Positions 53,266-62,917 of a stretch of DNA of 64,000 bases are shown here, one piece after another (position 1 is the stretch's first letter; each line of letters begins with the position of its first letter). Source of the DNA: Flavobacterium sp. CFS9. GTDB taxonomy: Bacteria; Bacteroidota; Bacteroidia; Flavobacteriales; Flavobacteriaceae. The DNA lies in the NCBI RefSeq assembly GCF_041154745.1, contig NZ_AP031573.1, forward strand, positions 1,426,001-1,490,000. Reading direction: 5' to 3'. Below the pieces are notes generated by a model. It was not told the DNA's origin. It worked only from the letters and a program-made list of their open reading frames with translations, and ran no database searches. Position numbers and translations under genes: made by a program.

Positions 53266-55266
53266 TTATTTGTAGCTTCTTTGAACTAATTTAATGTTTT
53301 CGTAATTAAGAGGTTCTTTGTGCAATACTGCATCACTTGGTTTTCCTTTGTATTCCCAAGCTGCAACGTATGCAAAGTTATCATCATCACGAAGTGCTTC
53401 TCCTTCTTCTGTCTGGTATTCCTCACGGAAGTGACCACCACAAGATTCATTACGGTGTAAAGCATCTTTCGCGAACAACTCTCCTAATTCTAAGAAATCG
53501 GCAACACGAGTTGCTTTTTCTAATTCCTGATTAAATTCGTTAGCACTTCCCGGTACTTTTACATCTTTATAAAACTCTTCACGTAAAGCAGCAATTTCTT
53601 CGATAGCCTCAGTTAAACCTTTAGCGTTACGAGCCATACCAACTTTATTCCACATGATTTTTCCTAATTTTTTGTGGAAATAATCTACAGAATGTTTACC
53701 GTTATTGTTGATGAATTTATTAATTTGATCCACCACTGCTTTTTCAGCCTCAATGAATTCAGGTAAATCTGTAGAAATTGGTCCCATTTTAATATCCGGA
53801 GCTAAATAATCTCCAATAGTATATGGTAATACGAAATATCCATCAGCTAAACCTTGCATTAAAGCAGAAGCTCCAAGTCTGTTTGCTCCGTGATCAGAGA
53901 AGTTAGATTCTCCAATTGAGAAACATCCAGGAATGGTAGTCATAAGGTTATAATCAACCCAGGTTCCACCCATTGTGTAGTGAACCGCAGGGTAAATCAT
54001 CATTGGTGTTACATAAGGATCTTCGTCAACAATTTTCAAGTACATTTGGAATAAGTTTCCGTATTTACTTTTTACAATATCAGTTCCTAATTTAGTAACT
54101 AAAGCTTTGTCATTTTCATTCAATCCTTTTACGTGAGCAGCTTCTTTTCCGTAACGTTCGATAGCGGCAGCAAAATCTAAGTAAACTGCTTCACCTGTTT
54201 TGTTAACACCAAATCCGGCATCACATCTTTCTTTAGCCGCACGAGACGCAACGTCACGAGGAACTAAGTTACCAAAAGCAGGGTATCTTCTTTCTAAGAA
54301 ATAATCTCTTTCGTCTTCAGATAAATCAATTGCTTTTTTCTTTCCTTCACGAATTGCCTGAGCATCTTCTAATTTTTTAGGAACCCAAATACGACCGTCA
54401 TTACGTAACGATTCAGACATCAAAGTCAATTTTGACTGATGATCTCCTGAAACCGGAATACAAGTTGGGTGAATTTGTGTATAACAAGGATTTGCGAAGA
54501 AGGCTCCTTTTTTATGTATTTTCCAAGCTGCTGTTGCGTTTGATCCCATAGCATTTGTTGAAAGGAAAAATACGTTTCCGTATCCACCTGAACCAATTAC
54601 TACCGCATGAGCAGAATGTCTTTCTATTTCTCCGGTGATTAAGTTACGAGCGATAATACCTCTCGCTTTTCCGTTCACGATCACAATGTCTAACATTTCG
54701 TGACGGTTGTACATTTTAATTTTTCCACGACCAATCTGACGGTTCATTGCAGAATAAGCTCCTAACAATAATTGCTGTCCGGTTTGTCCTTGTGCGTAGA
54801 ATGTACGAGAAACCAAAGTTCCTCCAAAAGAACGGTTATCCAATAATCCGCCATATTCACGAGCCAATGGCACCCCTTGAGCCACGCACTGGTCGATAAT
54901 ATTTGCAGAAACTTCAGCCAAACGGTGTACGTTTGCCTCACGTGCACGGTAATCCCCTCCTTTTACAGTATCATAAAATAATCTGTAAACAGAGTCACCG
55001 TCACCTTTATAATTTTTTGCTGCATTGATACCTCCCTGTGCTGCAATAGAGTGCGCACGACGTGGAGAATCCTGAAAGCAAAATGCTTTTACGTTATATC
55101 CTAACTCTGCCAAAGTAGCCGCAGCCGAACCTCCAGCCAAACCTGTACCAACCACAATAATATCAAGATTACGTTTGTTAGCAGGGTTTACTAAATTAAT
55201 ATGATCTTTATAATTTGTCCATTTGTCCGCTATAGGACCATTTGGAATTTTTGAATCTAATGCCAT
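53266..55266 (-). CDS. sdhA: Succinate dehydrogenase/fumarate reductase flavoprotein subunit
   Basis: The 666-residue protein oxidises succinate to fumarate with covalent FAD. It has the dinucleotide motif [20 protein letters not shown], the FAD-attachment His in [16 protein letters not shown], the substrate-site [15 protein letters not shown] and MGGTWVDYN, and [16 protein letters not shown] near the C-terminus. It matches the FrdA-like clade with a long C-terminal domain. The gene starts 15 bp after sdhC. Confidence 0.97.
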   Translation of the reverse strand: MALDSKIPNGPIADKWTNYKDHINLVNPANKRNLDIIVVGTGLAGGSAAATLAELGYNVKAFCFQDSPRRAHSIAAQGGINAAKNYKGDGDSVYRLFYDTVKGGDYRAREANVHRLAEVSANIIDQCVAQGVPLAREYGGLLDNRSFGGTLVSRTFYAQGQTGQQLLLGAYSAMNRQIGRGKIKMYNRHEMLDIVIVNGKARGIIARNLITGEIERHSAHAVVIGSGGYGNVFFLSTNAMGSNATAAWKIHKKGAFFANPCYTQIHPTCIPVSGDHQSKLTLMSESLRNDGRIWVPKKLEDAQAIREGKKKAIDLSEDERDYFLERRYPAFGNLVPRDVASRAAKERCDAGFGVNKTGEAVYLDFAAAIERYGKEAAHVKGLNENDKALVTKLGTDIVKSKYGNLFQMYLKIVDEDPYVTPMMIYPAVHYTMGGTWVDYNLMTTIPGCFSIGESNFSDHGANRLGASALMQGLADGYFVLPYTIGDYLAPDIKMGPISTDLPEFIEAEKAVVDQINKFINNNGKHSVDYFHKKLGKIMWNKVGMARNAKGLTEAIEEIAALREEFYKDVKVPGSANEFNQELEKATRVADFLELGELFAKDALHRNESCGGHFREEYQTEEGEALRDDDNFAYVAAWEYKGKPSDAVLHKEPLNYENIKLVQRSYK

Positions 55267-55281
55267 TATAATTACTATTAA

Positions 55282-55947
55282 TTATTGTTTGAAATGATGA
55301 AATAAAGCGATAATTACGAAAAGTGCCGGAACGACAACTGCGAACCCGTAACCTACTTTTGATAAAAATCTGGAATATTTGTTGTGCATTCCCATAGATT
55401 GTAGAGAAGATGCAAACCCGTGCCATAAGTGAAATCCTAAAAGGATAAAAGAAATACAGTATAAACCTGTACGGATTGGGTCATGAAATTTGTGAACTAA
55501 CTCACCATAATATCTTGTAGCATCCGGTGCTGTTCCTGCTATATATTTGTAGCTAACTTCAGGAAACCAGAAATCATAAAAGTGCAATCCTAAGAAAGCT
55601 AAAATAACCAGTCCGGAAATAATCATATTTCTAGAACTCCAGGAAGCGTTAGCCGCTCCATTGTATTTAGCGTATGCAATTGGTCTTGCTGCGCTGTTCT
55701 GAGCTGTAAGTACAAATCCCATTACGAAATGGAAAATTACTCCAAATGCCAAAACTGGCTGCATTACATATTGAATCAGCGGATTGTATCCCATAAAATG
55801 CGAGGCTTCGTTAAAAACGTCTTCGCTTAGAATAGAAATAAAATTTAAGGAAACATGCAGCGCTAAAAACGTGATTAAGAATATTCCCGAAAGAGCCATA
55901 GCCACTTTCTTTAAGATGGAAGCATTCAACTGTGCAGATTGTGCCAT
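55282..55947 (-). CDS. sdhC: Succinate dehydrogenase cytochrome b subunit (single membrane anchor)
   Basis: The 221-residue membrane protein has about five transmembrane segments (KVAMALSGIFLITFLALHVS, MQPVLAFGVIFHFVMGFVLT, ISGLVILAFLGLHFYDFW, GLYCISFILLGFHLWHGF, VGYGFAVVVPALFVIIALFH) and His residues in LALHVS, FHFVMG, LGLHFYDF and GFHLWHGF that can bind two haems b. A single anchor with A and B subunits is the type B organisation. It is first in the operon, with a clear promoter upstream. Confidence 0.95.
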   Translation of the reverse strand: MAQSAQLNASILKKVAMALSGIFLITFLALHVSLNFISILSEDVFNEASHFMGYNPLIQYVMQPVLAFGVIFHFVMGFVLTAQNSAARPIAYAKYNGAANASWSSRNMIISGLVILAFLGLHFYDFWFPEVSYKYIAGTAPDATRYYGELVHKFHDPIRTGLYCISFILLGFHLWHGFASSLQSMGMHNKYSRFLSKVGYGFAVVVPALFVIIALFHHFKQ

Positions 55948-55979
55948 AAGTATTAAATAGTTTGTTTTAAAAAATTAGA

Positions 55980-56010
55980 CAAAAATAAAGCAATTAGACA
56001 TGAACTACAA
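55980..56010 (-). promoter_or_regulatory. Promoter of the sdhCAB operon
   Basis: On the minus strand TTG (plus-strand CAA, 56008-56010) is followed after 20 bp by TATTTTTG (plus-strand CAAAAATA, 55980-55987), a good match to the Bacteroidota consensus. The -7 box is about 33 bp upstream of the sdhC ATG. The rest of the 315-bp gap to the divergent HMG-CoA-synthase-like gene holds nothing I recognise. Confidence 0.65.
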
Positions 56011-56261
56011 CCATTTCGTTGTTATTTATAATGATTTTAAAGAGCTTTCGGTGATATTATTGCAAATTATTTAAAAACAAGAAAGTAGAACTTTTTCTCA
56101 AGTCATTTTAACGAATTACTGATTTTTATATAATTACCAAATTGTTATTTTTCACCCCTTTTTGCTCTGTTTTCCTCAAAAGTAAAGCGATCCCGAATTT
56201 TATTGAATGAAAACAACTGAATTTTAAGAGCATAATTTTACCTTTATCGGCTTCAAAAAAA

Positions 56262-57629
56262 ATGATAATGAAAACAGGAATTGACGCTATTTCTTTTGAT
56301 GTAGCCAACATACATTTACCCATAAAAACTTTGGCTGCTGCCAGAAATATCGAACCCGAAAAATTAGAGAAAGGCCTTGGATTAATTAAAATGACTTTAC
56401 CGGATGTTCATCAGGATGCGGTAGTATTTGGAGCCAATGCCTTGACGAAACTTATTCTTGACAACAATATCAGCCTAAACGAAATTAGTCGGATCTATGT
56501 GGGAACCGAAAGTGGTATCGACAGCTCAAAACCGATCAGTTCTTTTTTAATTAGTTTGATGGAGCAAAAATTTGGCGAAGATACTTTGGCAGAATGTGAT
56601 GTAGTCGATTTTACTTTTGCCTGTATTGGTGGTGTCGACGCTTTGCAAAATTGCATCGACTTTGTAAAATTGAATCCGGCCAAAAAAGCAATTGTCGTGA
56701 CAACCGATTTTGCAAAATACGATTTAAACTCCACCGGAGAATATACCCAGGGTGCCGGAGCGGTTGCAATGTTAATTAAAGCCAATCCTAGAATTATTGC
56801 TTTTGATGAAAACTGGGCAACGAGCACCAAAGGAGTTTTTGACTTCTTTAAACCGTACAGAACCATTTCTAAGGAAGAAATCACCAAAAACACCAACAAC
56901 GATCTTTGGTTTGACAATTTAGAAGCCGAAATAGAAATCCATAAAGACCAGCCTGTTTTTGACGGTCAGTACTCCAACCAATGTTACATGGATCGTACCC
57001 GTAATGCTTATTTCTCCTTCAAGAAACTAAAAAACACTACCAAAACTTTATACAATTCCTGGAACAGTATTATCATGCACCTTCCTTATTCGTTTCAGGG
57101 GCGACGCATGTTATCTGAAATCTACGCTTTAGACAGTGCCGAAAAAATCATTTCAGAAAACACTGATCCGGCAGATTATCAGGCTAAAATTAAAGAAGTG
57201 GCAAAATCCAATGCATACAAAGAATTTGTAACCGAGAAGTTACAGCCTGCCGAGCTGGCTTCGTCTTTAATTGGAAACCTTTACACCGGTTCTATTTTCA
57301 TGGGATTGTTATCGACTTTGGCTCATTTTTACGATACCGATAAAGAAATCACCGGAACTCAATTCGGTTTTTTAGCTTACGGAAGCGGATCAAAATCAAA
57401 AGTTTTTGAAGGTACAATTCAACCGGAATGGAAATCAGCTTTAGAAAATGTAAAGCTTTTTGAAAACCTAAAAGAAAGCACAGAAATTGATTTCAATACC
57501 TACGAAAGTCTTCATAAAAAAGAACAAAAACAAAGCATCAGAACTCCTAAAAACGAATGGGTTTTAGATCGAATTGAAAAAGAGATTCCTGTTTTGATTG
57601 GGGCGAGATATTATAAATGGGTAAATTAA
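56262..57629 (+). CDS. Hydroxymethylglutaryl-CoA synthase-family enzyme
   Basis: The 455-residue thiolase-fold protein matches HMG-CoA synthases: catalytic Glu in YVGTESGIDSSKPISS, nucleophilic Cys in FTFACIGGVDALQN and active-site His in IMHLPYSFQGRRM. The typical GSGSKSKVFEG segment is near the C-terminus. It joins acetyl-CoA and acetoacetyl-CoA to start the mevalonate pathway for isoprenoids. The segment around the His (HLPYSF) differs from the HxPF of well-studied enzymes. The start could be the ATG at 56262 or the one at 56268. It is a single gene with its own terminator. Confidence 0.9.
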   Translation: MIMKTGIDAISFDVANIHLPIKTLAAARNIEPEKLEKGLGLIKMTLPDVHQDAVVFGANALTKLILDNNISLNEISRIYVGTESGIDSSKPISSFLISLMEQKFGEDTLAECDVVDFTFACIGGVDALQNCIDFVKLNPAKKAIVVTTDFAKYDLNSTGEYTQGAGAVAMLIKANPRIIAFDENWATSTKGVFDFFKPYRTISKEEITKNTNNDLWFDNLEAEIEIHKDQPVFDGQYSNQCYMDRTRNAYFSFKKLKNTTKTLYNSWNSIIMHLPYSFQGRRMLSEIYALDSAEKIISENTDPADYQAKIKEVAKSNAYKEFVTEKLQPAELASSLIGNLYTGSIFMGLLSTLAHFYDTDKEITGTQFGFLAYGSGSKSKVFEGTIQPEWKSALENVKLFENLKESTEIDFNTYESLHKKEQKQSIRTPKNEWVLDRIEKEIPVLIGARYYKWVN

Positions 57630-57662
57630 AGTTTCAATTTTTGAAATTCCAAATTCCAAACA

Positions 57663-57693
57663 AAAGCCGAAGCAACTGCTTCGGCTTTCTTTT
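57663..57693 (+). terminator. Terminator of the HMG-CoA-synthase-like gene
   Basis: AAAGCCGAAGC (57663-57673) pairs perfectly with GCTTCGGCTTT (57678-57688) around a 4-nt loop, followed by CTTTTT. Confidence 0.85.
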
Positions 57694-57703
57694 TCACGCC
57701 TAT

Positions 57704-57808
57704 TTGTCATTTCGAGGTACGAGAAATCACACCAAAAACTCCACACAGAATGTTACCAATCTTTGTAGAATTACTCGCGAAGATTTCTCCTTTCGGTCAA
57801 AATGACAA
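57704..57808. repeat. Long imperfect inverted repeat (TTGTCATTTCGA type)
   Basis: The left arm has TTGTCATTTCGAGGTACGAG then AAATC (57704-57728); the right arm is GATTTCTCCTTTCGGTCAAA then ATGACAA (about 57782-57808). Both arms share TTGTCATTT and GAGAAATC with a variable middle. I recognise this pattern as a repeat that is frequent between Flavobacterium genes. The rest of the 57694-57878 gap holds no gene. Confidence 0.65.
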
Positions 57809-57878
57809 GATTGCGCTAAAAACTTTGTCAAAAGCTACAGAAACCTTTTTAATTACGCAGAGCAGTCTTTTATATAAA

Positions 57879-59234
57879 TCATTGAGAATCAAAAACTTGA
57901 TAATGCCGTTTAACATCTTTCAATATCGCATAAACGACATCCATATTTCCTTCCTGATTTCTTCTTGCCCAAAAGCTGTAAATCCAAACTGCTGTCGCTT
58001 TATTTTTGTAATCAGTTTTTATATTTTGCTTAGAATTTCTAGTAATCAAACCCCACGTTTTTTTTGAAACAAAAGGACTGATTTCATTAAAATGATGATT
58101 TGGAAACTCTTTTTCAGCACCATAAATCATTATTTTATAAATCATATCTATTACTTCAATTTCACCCTTATTTTCATTTTCAGCACGAGAAATATCATCT
58201 CTGCTCGAGATCAAGACCTCTATAAGTAAATCTAGATTTGAATCGTTGTATATATTTCTTGATAAGAGCGCAAACAAAATCGGTCTATAACTTTCATATG
58301 CATCTCTAAGCTCCTCAGGATTCTCTCTTAACTTATCCGTAAGAAGCTTAGTTTCATATACATATTCATCAATATGTAACCCAATTTCAGTTTCATTTCT
58401 ATAACCTGTTAAAGACTGGTTTTTCCTTAAATACAAAAAATCTCTAAAGAAAAATTTTATCTCGTTACTTATTCTAGAATCGCTATAGTCTTCATCATAT
58501 CGATTCCTCAAAAATCCAGTAGATTTTACATTAGAGGTATTCATATCTCTAAAACCATAATAATCCTCTACATATTTCACTCCATCTCCAATTACTTCAG
58601 TTTCCTCTACAGTACTGCTATCAACTAAAGCCAGTCTTTCATCTACTAACGGCATTACTTTTATAGCGTCAAACATTACATTTAAATAGCATTCCGGAGT
58701 AGCCATGCTTCCAACCCCAATAAAGAAAGCTCCTCCAAAAAAAATTAGCGAAAGAAAAACCATTAAAGCACCAAGCATTTTACTTACCTCATTAACCTTT
58801 TCTTTTACCTTAAAAAAAAGACCAATAATTAAGCTTACTACCATTAAAAGAACTACGAAAATACAGAGCTTTAAAATAAAAACTTTATACTCTTCTGCTG
58901 CACTTCTGAAACTTAAAGCAACACAAATGAGAGAAGTTAAAAACATAAAACTCGCAAAAATTACATAGGTAAAAAAAGAAATGGTCCAAAATTTATCTTC
59001 ACCTTCTTTTTCAGAATGATTTTTTGATAAGTCCGAATAAATAACTGTTATTACTAATCGCTGTACTAGAATAGAAACTCCCAATAAAATAAGAGGAAAA
59101 AAGCCAACTAAGAATAATGGAATTTTTGTAATTATAGAAAAATACTCCCCATACTCTACCTTAGAAAAGATAAAACCTAATGCGATAAGTACAAAAAACT
59201 GAACGATTAAAATTATTTTATAAGATTTTATCAT
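57879..59234 (-). CDS. Membrane protein of unknown function, paralogue of 59231
   Basis: The 451-residue protein has about four transmembrane helices in the first 175 residues (IILIVQFFVLIALGFIF, LFLVGFFPLILLGVSILV, VIFASFMFLTSLICVALSF, LCIFVVLLMVVSLIIGLF, plus MVFLSLIFFGGAFFI). A soluble C-terminal domain (about 200-451) is charged and helical and ends with the motif WIYSFWARRNQEGNMDVVYA. That domain and the overall plan match the upstream neighbour, so the pair arose by duplication. It overlaps the neighbour by 4 bp. I do not recognise the family. Confidence 0.75.
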   Translation of the reverse strand: MIKSYKIILIVQFFVLIALGFIFSKVEYGEYFSIITKIPLFLVGFFPLILLGVSILVQRLVITVIYSDLSKNHSEKEGEDKFWTISFFTYVIFASFMFLTSLICVALSFRSAAEEYKVFILKLCIFVVLLMVVSLIIGLFFKVKEKVNEVSKMLGALMVFLSLIFFGGAFFIGVGSMATPECYLNVMFDAIKVMPLVDERLALVDSSTVEETEVIGDGVKYVEDYYGFRDMNTSNVKSTGFLRNRYDEDYSDSRISNEIKFFFRDFLYLRKNQSLTGYRNETEIGLHIDEYVYETKLLTDKLRENPEELRDAYESYRPILFALLSRNIYNDSNLDLLIEVLISSRDDISRAENENKGEIEVIDMIYKIMIYGAEKEFPNHHFNEISPFVSKKTWGLITRNSKQNIKTDYKNKATAVWIYSFWARRNQEGNMDVVYAILKDVKRHYQVFDSQ

Positions 59235-60499
59235 TCTTCAGAATTTTCATAATGTTCTTTTATTTCTTTTAAAATCAAGGCTACTTCTTTTAAATTCCCT
59301 TCATTATTTCTTCTGGCCCAAAAACCATAGAACCACATCAAATCTGCTTTAGTATAATCATCTTGATCTGCAGAAGTTTTTAAATCTTTAATCTTTTGAA
59401 TGGTTTCCCGAGAAAAATAGCTTTCAAATTTTAAAAAATATTCTTCTTGATACGGACCATTTTTTTGCTCAGTTCCCATAACTCGATATATTTCAATCAA
59501 TTTATCTTTTTGACTTCCAATATCCTCATAGGCTAATAATAATCCGTTTACTATTTTATCAAAATTAGCTTCTCGATAAGTTTCATCCGATACAGCACTA
59601 TAAAATACTCGTTTATACATTTCAAATTCAGAATAAAGCTTATCTGGCTTATTTCTTAAACTATCAATGAATTGTACGAGATAATAATTTTCATTTTCTA
59701 CAATATGATTTTGCATACTATAATCTATCGATTGTCTAACACCAAAAAAATTATGCTCTCCTTTTGTTCCGCCCCAATTCTCAATTAAAGAAATCCATGA
59801 ATCATACAACAAAACTGCAGTGTCTTCGCTTTCGTCGTCACCTTCGTCGCTCTCGCCATAATCTTCATAAACTTCTTCTTGATTTCCTGTTTGTTTTTGT
59901 CCTTTAGCAATAAAATGTCTTTCTGAATTTTCTATAAATACTGAAACAAATGCCAATTCAAAAACACTCGAAACGGTTAGAATTAAGAAACTAAATACCA
60001 AAATAGCCGTAGCTAATGATTTATTTGTTTTCCAATAAATACCAGCCGCTAATAAAAAAGAAGCAACAACCAAACTAATTACAATAACAAGCAGGAATCT
60101 AGAAAATATAATTGCATAAAAATGAACCGGCTGATCTATAATTAAAGCATCCTTTTGAAAAACCAATACTGAAAATATACCAATGACCAACAATAAAAAA
60201 ACGTTGCAATAGAAAGCAAATTTCCAAAAGTTCTGTTTACGCTTTCTTTTTACAATTTCTTCATCATCTTCTGGAGTTTTTGGAGTTTTTGGAAACAAAG
60301 TAAAAAGGGCAACGATACAGCAGACAGCAAAAGAAATTAAAGGCAGCAATTCACCATAATTAAACTCATAAGGATGAATTTCTCTAATTCTGATTACTTT
60401 TTGACTTTTCGGATTAGAAAGTATAAAAACACCTAATAAAAAAACGGGGATAAACTGAAGTAATAATACGTTTTTAAAAAACTTAGTTTTTTTATTCAT
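59231..60499 (-). CDS. Membrane protein of unknown function, paralogue of 57879
   Basis: The 422-residue protein has four or five transmembrane helices in the first 185 residues (NVLLLQFIPVFLLGVFIL, LISFAVCCIVALFTLF, FYCNVFLLLVIGIFSVLVF, RFLLVIVISLVVASFLLAAG, ILVFSFLILTVSSVFELAFV), a very acidic loop (EEVYEDYGESDEGDDESED) and a helical C-terminal domain ending WFYGFWARRNNEGNLKEVAL. The FWARRN-EGN motif is shared with the downstream gene, which it overlaps by 4 bp; the two are surely one operon and may form a hetero-oligomer. Function is unknown. Confidence 0.75.
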   Translation of the reverse strand: MNKKTKFFKNVLLLQFIPVFLLGVFILSNPKSQKVIRIREIHPYEFNYGELLPLISFAVCCIVALFTLFPKTPKTPEDDEEIVKRKRKQNFWKFAFYCNVFLLLVIGIFSVLVFQKDALIIDQPVHFYAIIFSRFLLVIVISLVVASFLLAAGIYWKTNKSLATAILVFSFLILTVSSVFELAFVSVFIENSERHFIAKGQKQTGNQEEVYEDYGESDEGDDESEDTAVLLYDSWISLIENWGGTKGEHNFFGVRQSIDYSMQNHIVENENYYLVQFIDSLRNKPDKLYSEFEMYKRVFYSAVSDETYREANFDKIVNGLLLAYEDIGSQKDKLIEIYRVMGTEQKNGPYQEEYFLKFESYFSRETIQKIKDLKTSADQDDYTKADLMWFYGFWARRNNEGNLKEVALILKEIKEHYENSEE

Positions 60500-60557
60500 A
60501 AACTGGGTTAAGAGTTGCGTAGGAATTTGCCCAAAACTATTAAAAAAATTAACATTT

Positions 60558-60600
60558 ACCGTCTGTTTTCTTTTTATTTTTTTTCAAGAAAACAGACGGT
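60558..60600. repeat. Perfect 15-bp hairpin upstream of the membrane-protein pair
   Basis: ACCGTCTGTTTTCTT (60558-60572) pairs exactly with AAGAAAACAGACGGT (60586-60600), with a T-rich 13-nt loop. It is 30 bp after the stop of the small 60630 gene and 59 bp before the 59231 start on the minus strand. AT-rich sequence on the left could act as a weak terminator tail. Confidence 0.6.
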
Positions 60601-60629
60601 CTTTTAGGCAAATACTAAGAAATCAATAA

Positions 60630-60809
60630 TCAATCCTTCTTATGCTGTTCTGTATAATTTTGATTCCCTTTCAGTTGGGAATCTTCAGTGTGCATTCCGT
60701 TTGCCATTCCGAGCATGAAAGCGGTCATTATTAAAATTAGTTTTCTCTTTATCCAATAAAGAAGTGGCCGCTTAGATGGCTCTAAACGTGTTTTATTAGG
60801 TTTATACAT
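60630..60809 (-). CDS. Small 59-residue protein of unknown function
   Basis: The frame starts at ATG 60809 (MYKPNKTRLEPSKRPLLYWI), has a hydrophobic segment KLILIMTAFMLGMANG and a polar end (HTEDSQLKGNQNYTEQHKKD). A basic N-terminus, one hydrophobic stretch and a polar tail suggest an exported or membrane-bound peptide. It lies 77 bp downstream of the 60887 gene on the same strand. I do not recognise it; its clean composition makes it look like a real gene rather than a chance frame. Confidence 0.5.
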   Translation of the reverse strand: MYKPNKTRLEPSKRPLLYWIKRKLILIMTAFMLGMANGMHTEDSQLKGNQNYTEQHKKD

Positions 60810-60886
60810 TTGGTAAACAATAAATGATTAGACATTTTGAGTCGTTTTACGCCTTAATCAGCATAAAAACTCAGAAAATAAATTCC

Positions 60887-61258
60887 TTAAATAATGTCTA
60901 AACTTCCTCTGAAGTTACCCGAAGTCATCATTTCATTTACAAAAACGCTCTGTTCTATAAATGAAGTTAGATTTTGATGAAGCTTTTGCTGCAGTTTGAA
61001 AACGATTCCATTTTGAAAACTAAAAACATTTTCAACACTCAAAAAAATCAAAACAATCGAAAAAACAGATTTAACGCGAGAAGTAATTCGTCCAAATTGG
61101 TAGGAACGAAAACTTTTGAGATCCAATCCTGTTCTTGAAACCACGAATGAAGACTGGTAATATTCAGCCGATTTTGATGGAACATATAAAGTACCGTCGC
61201 CTGCAATCACGACAAAAGTCAGAAAGAGTGCAATTAAGTATTTTAGATGTTTTTTCAA
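60887..61258 (-). CDS. Small protein of unknown function with N-terminal hydrophobic segment
   Basis: The 123-residue protein has an N-terminal signal or anchor (YLIALFLTFVVIAGDGTLYV), a basic middle (TGLDLKSFRSYQFGRITSRV), a second hydrophobic stretch (VFSIVLIFLSVENVFSF) and an amphipathic end. No domain is recognised. It is probably co-transcribed with the 60630 gene (77 bp apart) and follows the 61302 membrane gene by 43 bp. Confidence 0.6.
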   Translation of the reverse strand: MKKHLKYLIALFLTFVVIAGDGTLYVPSKSAEYYQSSFVVSRTGLDLKSFRSYQFGRITSRVKSVFSIVLIFLSVENVFSFQNGIVFKLQQKLHQNLTSFIEQSVFVNEMMTSGNFRGSLDII

Positions 61259-61301
61259 TTGATTTTAATTTGGATTCCGAATGATCTTTCAAAAATACAA
61301 A

Positions 61302-61892
61302 TTAACACAGACGTTTCCATTTTGAGATACTAATTTTCTGAGTAAAATCTTTATTCTTATTTTGAAAAAGCAGTAATCCTAATCCTGAAACAAAAATCAA
61401 ACAACTTAAGAACATAACGATTCCATTTTTCAATATAAAAAAAGAAAAACCAACAGAAACAGCAGAAAAAATAACCGTCACAACAGCCATAGTTTTCGTT
61501 TTTATAAAAGTGCATGCATGAACCGTCAAGCCAACAAAAAGCAGTGAAGGCCCAACAATCACAAAAGGATAGAGAACAGAGGGTGTAGTGCGAATCTGTT
61601 TACCTAATGCCTCTCTTGCGAGATCGTTATCCCCGAAACTCCACATTATAAAATCGATTGTACAAAGACCAATGTGGGCAATGACACCAAAAATGGTCAA
61701 TACTGATGCAATCGAATTCAATTTGCTTTTCGGAAACACATGATTGAATGACAACAACAAGCAGGCACCAACTAAATTAAACCAATGCGCAAAATCGATT
61801 GGCATTTGAAAGGTTGGCAGAATCTTAGAAAAGAAAAGATAACTGATGAGAAAAAATAGCAATCCAAGTAGGCAAATGTGTTTTGGTTTCAT
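61302..61892 (-). CDS. Multi-span membrane protein of unknown function
   Basis: The 196-residue protein is very hydrophobic with about six transmembrane segments (CLLGLLFFLISYLFFS, FNLVGACLLLSFNHVF, VLTIFGVIAHIGLCTIDFIM, YPFVIVGPSLLFVGLTVHAC, MAVVTVIFSAVSVGFSFFIL, VMFLSCLIFVSGLGLLLF). No catalytic or transport motif is recognised. It is about 100 bp downstream of the LytTR regulator on the same strand, so it may be a target or partner of it. Confidence 0.7.
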   Translation of the reverse strand: MKPKHICLLGLLFFLISYLFFSKILPTFQMPIDFAHWFNLVGACLLLSFNHVFPKSKLNSIASVLTIFGVIAHIGLCTIDFIMWSFGDNDLAREALGKQIRTTPSVLYPFVIVGPSLLFVGLTVHACTFIKTKTMAVVTVIFSAVSVGFSFFILKNGIVMFLSCLIFVSGLGLLLFQNKNKDFTQKISISKWKRLC

Positions 61893-61993
61893 AATTTATT
61901 TTTAAAATTGATGAAGCAAAACTATTTTTTAAAATCCGCCCAAATGCCCATTCTATTGGCTTTGGTATAAAACTTAGTGTTTTAGGTACGAAA

Positions 61994-62749
61994 TTACAAA
62001 GCCAAAATACTTTCTTTATAATTTTTGGAAACCGGAAGTTCTATCTGAGTAAGAAGGATCGTATTTGAATTTCTCCACGATTTAAAATGCATTGGATTTA
62101 TCAAATGCGAACGATGAATTTGAAGCAAAAAATCAAAATCTTCCTGAACTTTTTTCAGCGAAGAACGAATCAGTTTGGCCCGAAGCTGATTGTTTTCCAA
62201 ATAAAAGATCTCGACATAATTTTGCGCATTCGAAATACAAACCAGATCTTCCTTTTTGATTTTTAAAACATCTAATTTGTTTTCTCCTTTAATAACCAAA
62301 AAATCTTCTTTTACCGGAATCAGTTTCAGCAAATAACGTCTTGCCAAAACAATTACAGGAGTTAAAATCAGCGCTACTTTAATAAAAATGATTGAGAAAA
62401 ATGCTGTAAAATTGTATCCTCCGTTTAAAATTGGGCTTTTATAATAGGTGTAAGTTCCAAAAAGATAAATCAAATAAAAGAAAACTATACTTGTGACTTC
62501 TAAACTAACATTCCATTTTGATCTCTTCTTGTAAATACTCTTTTGAATAAATCCGACAATTGAATAACATAAAAATGCCAAAACACTAAAACCTAAGCTA
62601 ATCAAAAGCCAGGCTTTAAAATTTATAGTTCCGTCGTCAAAAGGTCTAATGATGAAAGCAAAAACAAATAGCCAAACACTAATTAGTGCGCCAACTATCA
62701 AATGATGTTTTATGGACGTATTTAATTGCTGCATTTTTTCTTTAGGCAA
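61994..62749 (-). CDS. LytTR-family DNA-binding protein with N-terminal membrane domain
   Basis: The 251-residue protein has four predicted transmembrane helices (about 15-135) and a C-terminal LytTR domain (about 150-251: LVCISNAQNYVEIFYLENNQ, RSSLKKVQEDFDFLLQIHRS, HLINPMHFKSW, LPVSKNYKESIL). LytTR proteins usually bind direct repeats and control peptide, biofilm or virulence genes; here the sensor is a membrane domain rather than a receiver. It is divergent from a bacteriocin-like peptide gene 168 bp away. Confidence 0.88.
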   Translation of the reverse strand: MPKEKMQQLNTSIKHHLIVGALISVWLFVFAFIIRPFDDGTINFKAWLLISLGFSVLAFLCYSIVGFIQKSIYKKRSKWNVSLEVTSIVFFYLIYLFGTYTYYKSPILNGGYNFTAFFSIIFIKVALILTPVIVLARRYLLKLIPVKEDFLVIKGENKLDVLKIKKEDLVCISNAQNYVEIFYLENNQLRAKLIRSSLKKVQEDFDFLLQIHRSHLINPMHFKSWRNSNTILLTQIELPVSKNYKESILAL

Positions 62750-62917
62750 ATTATTAATTTACAATATTAAACTTTTACCTCCACTTTCATCAAGTAAAAT
62801 CATTCCGAATCGAAAACTTCCCTTTGTAAGTATTTATCTAAAAATAATTCATATTTTTATCAAAGTCGTATCCGAAAAACTTATAGAGTAGGAAAATCAA
62901 AAAACAAAAAACCATTT

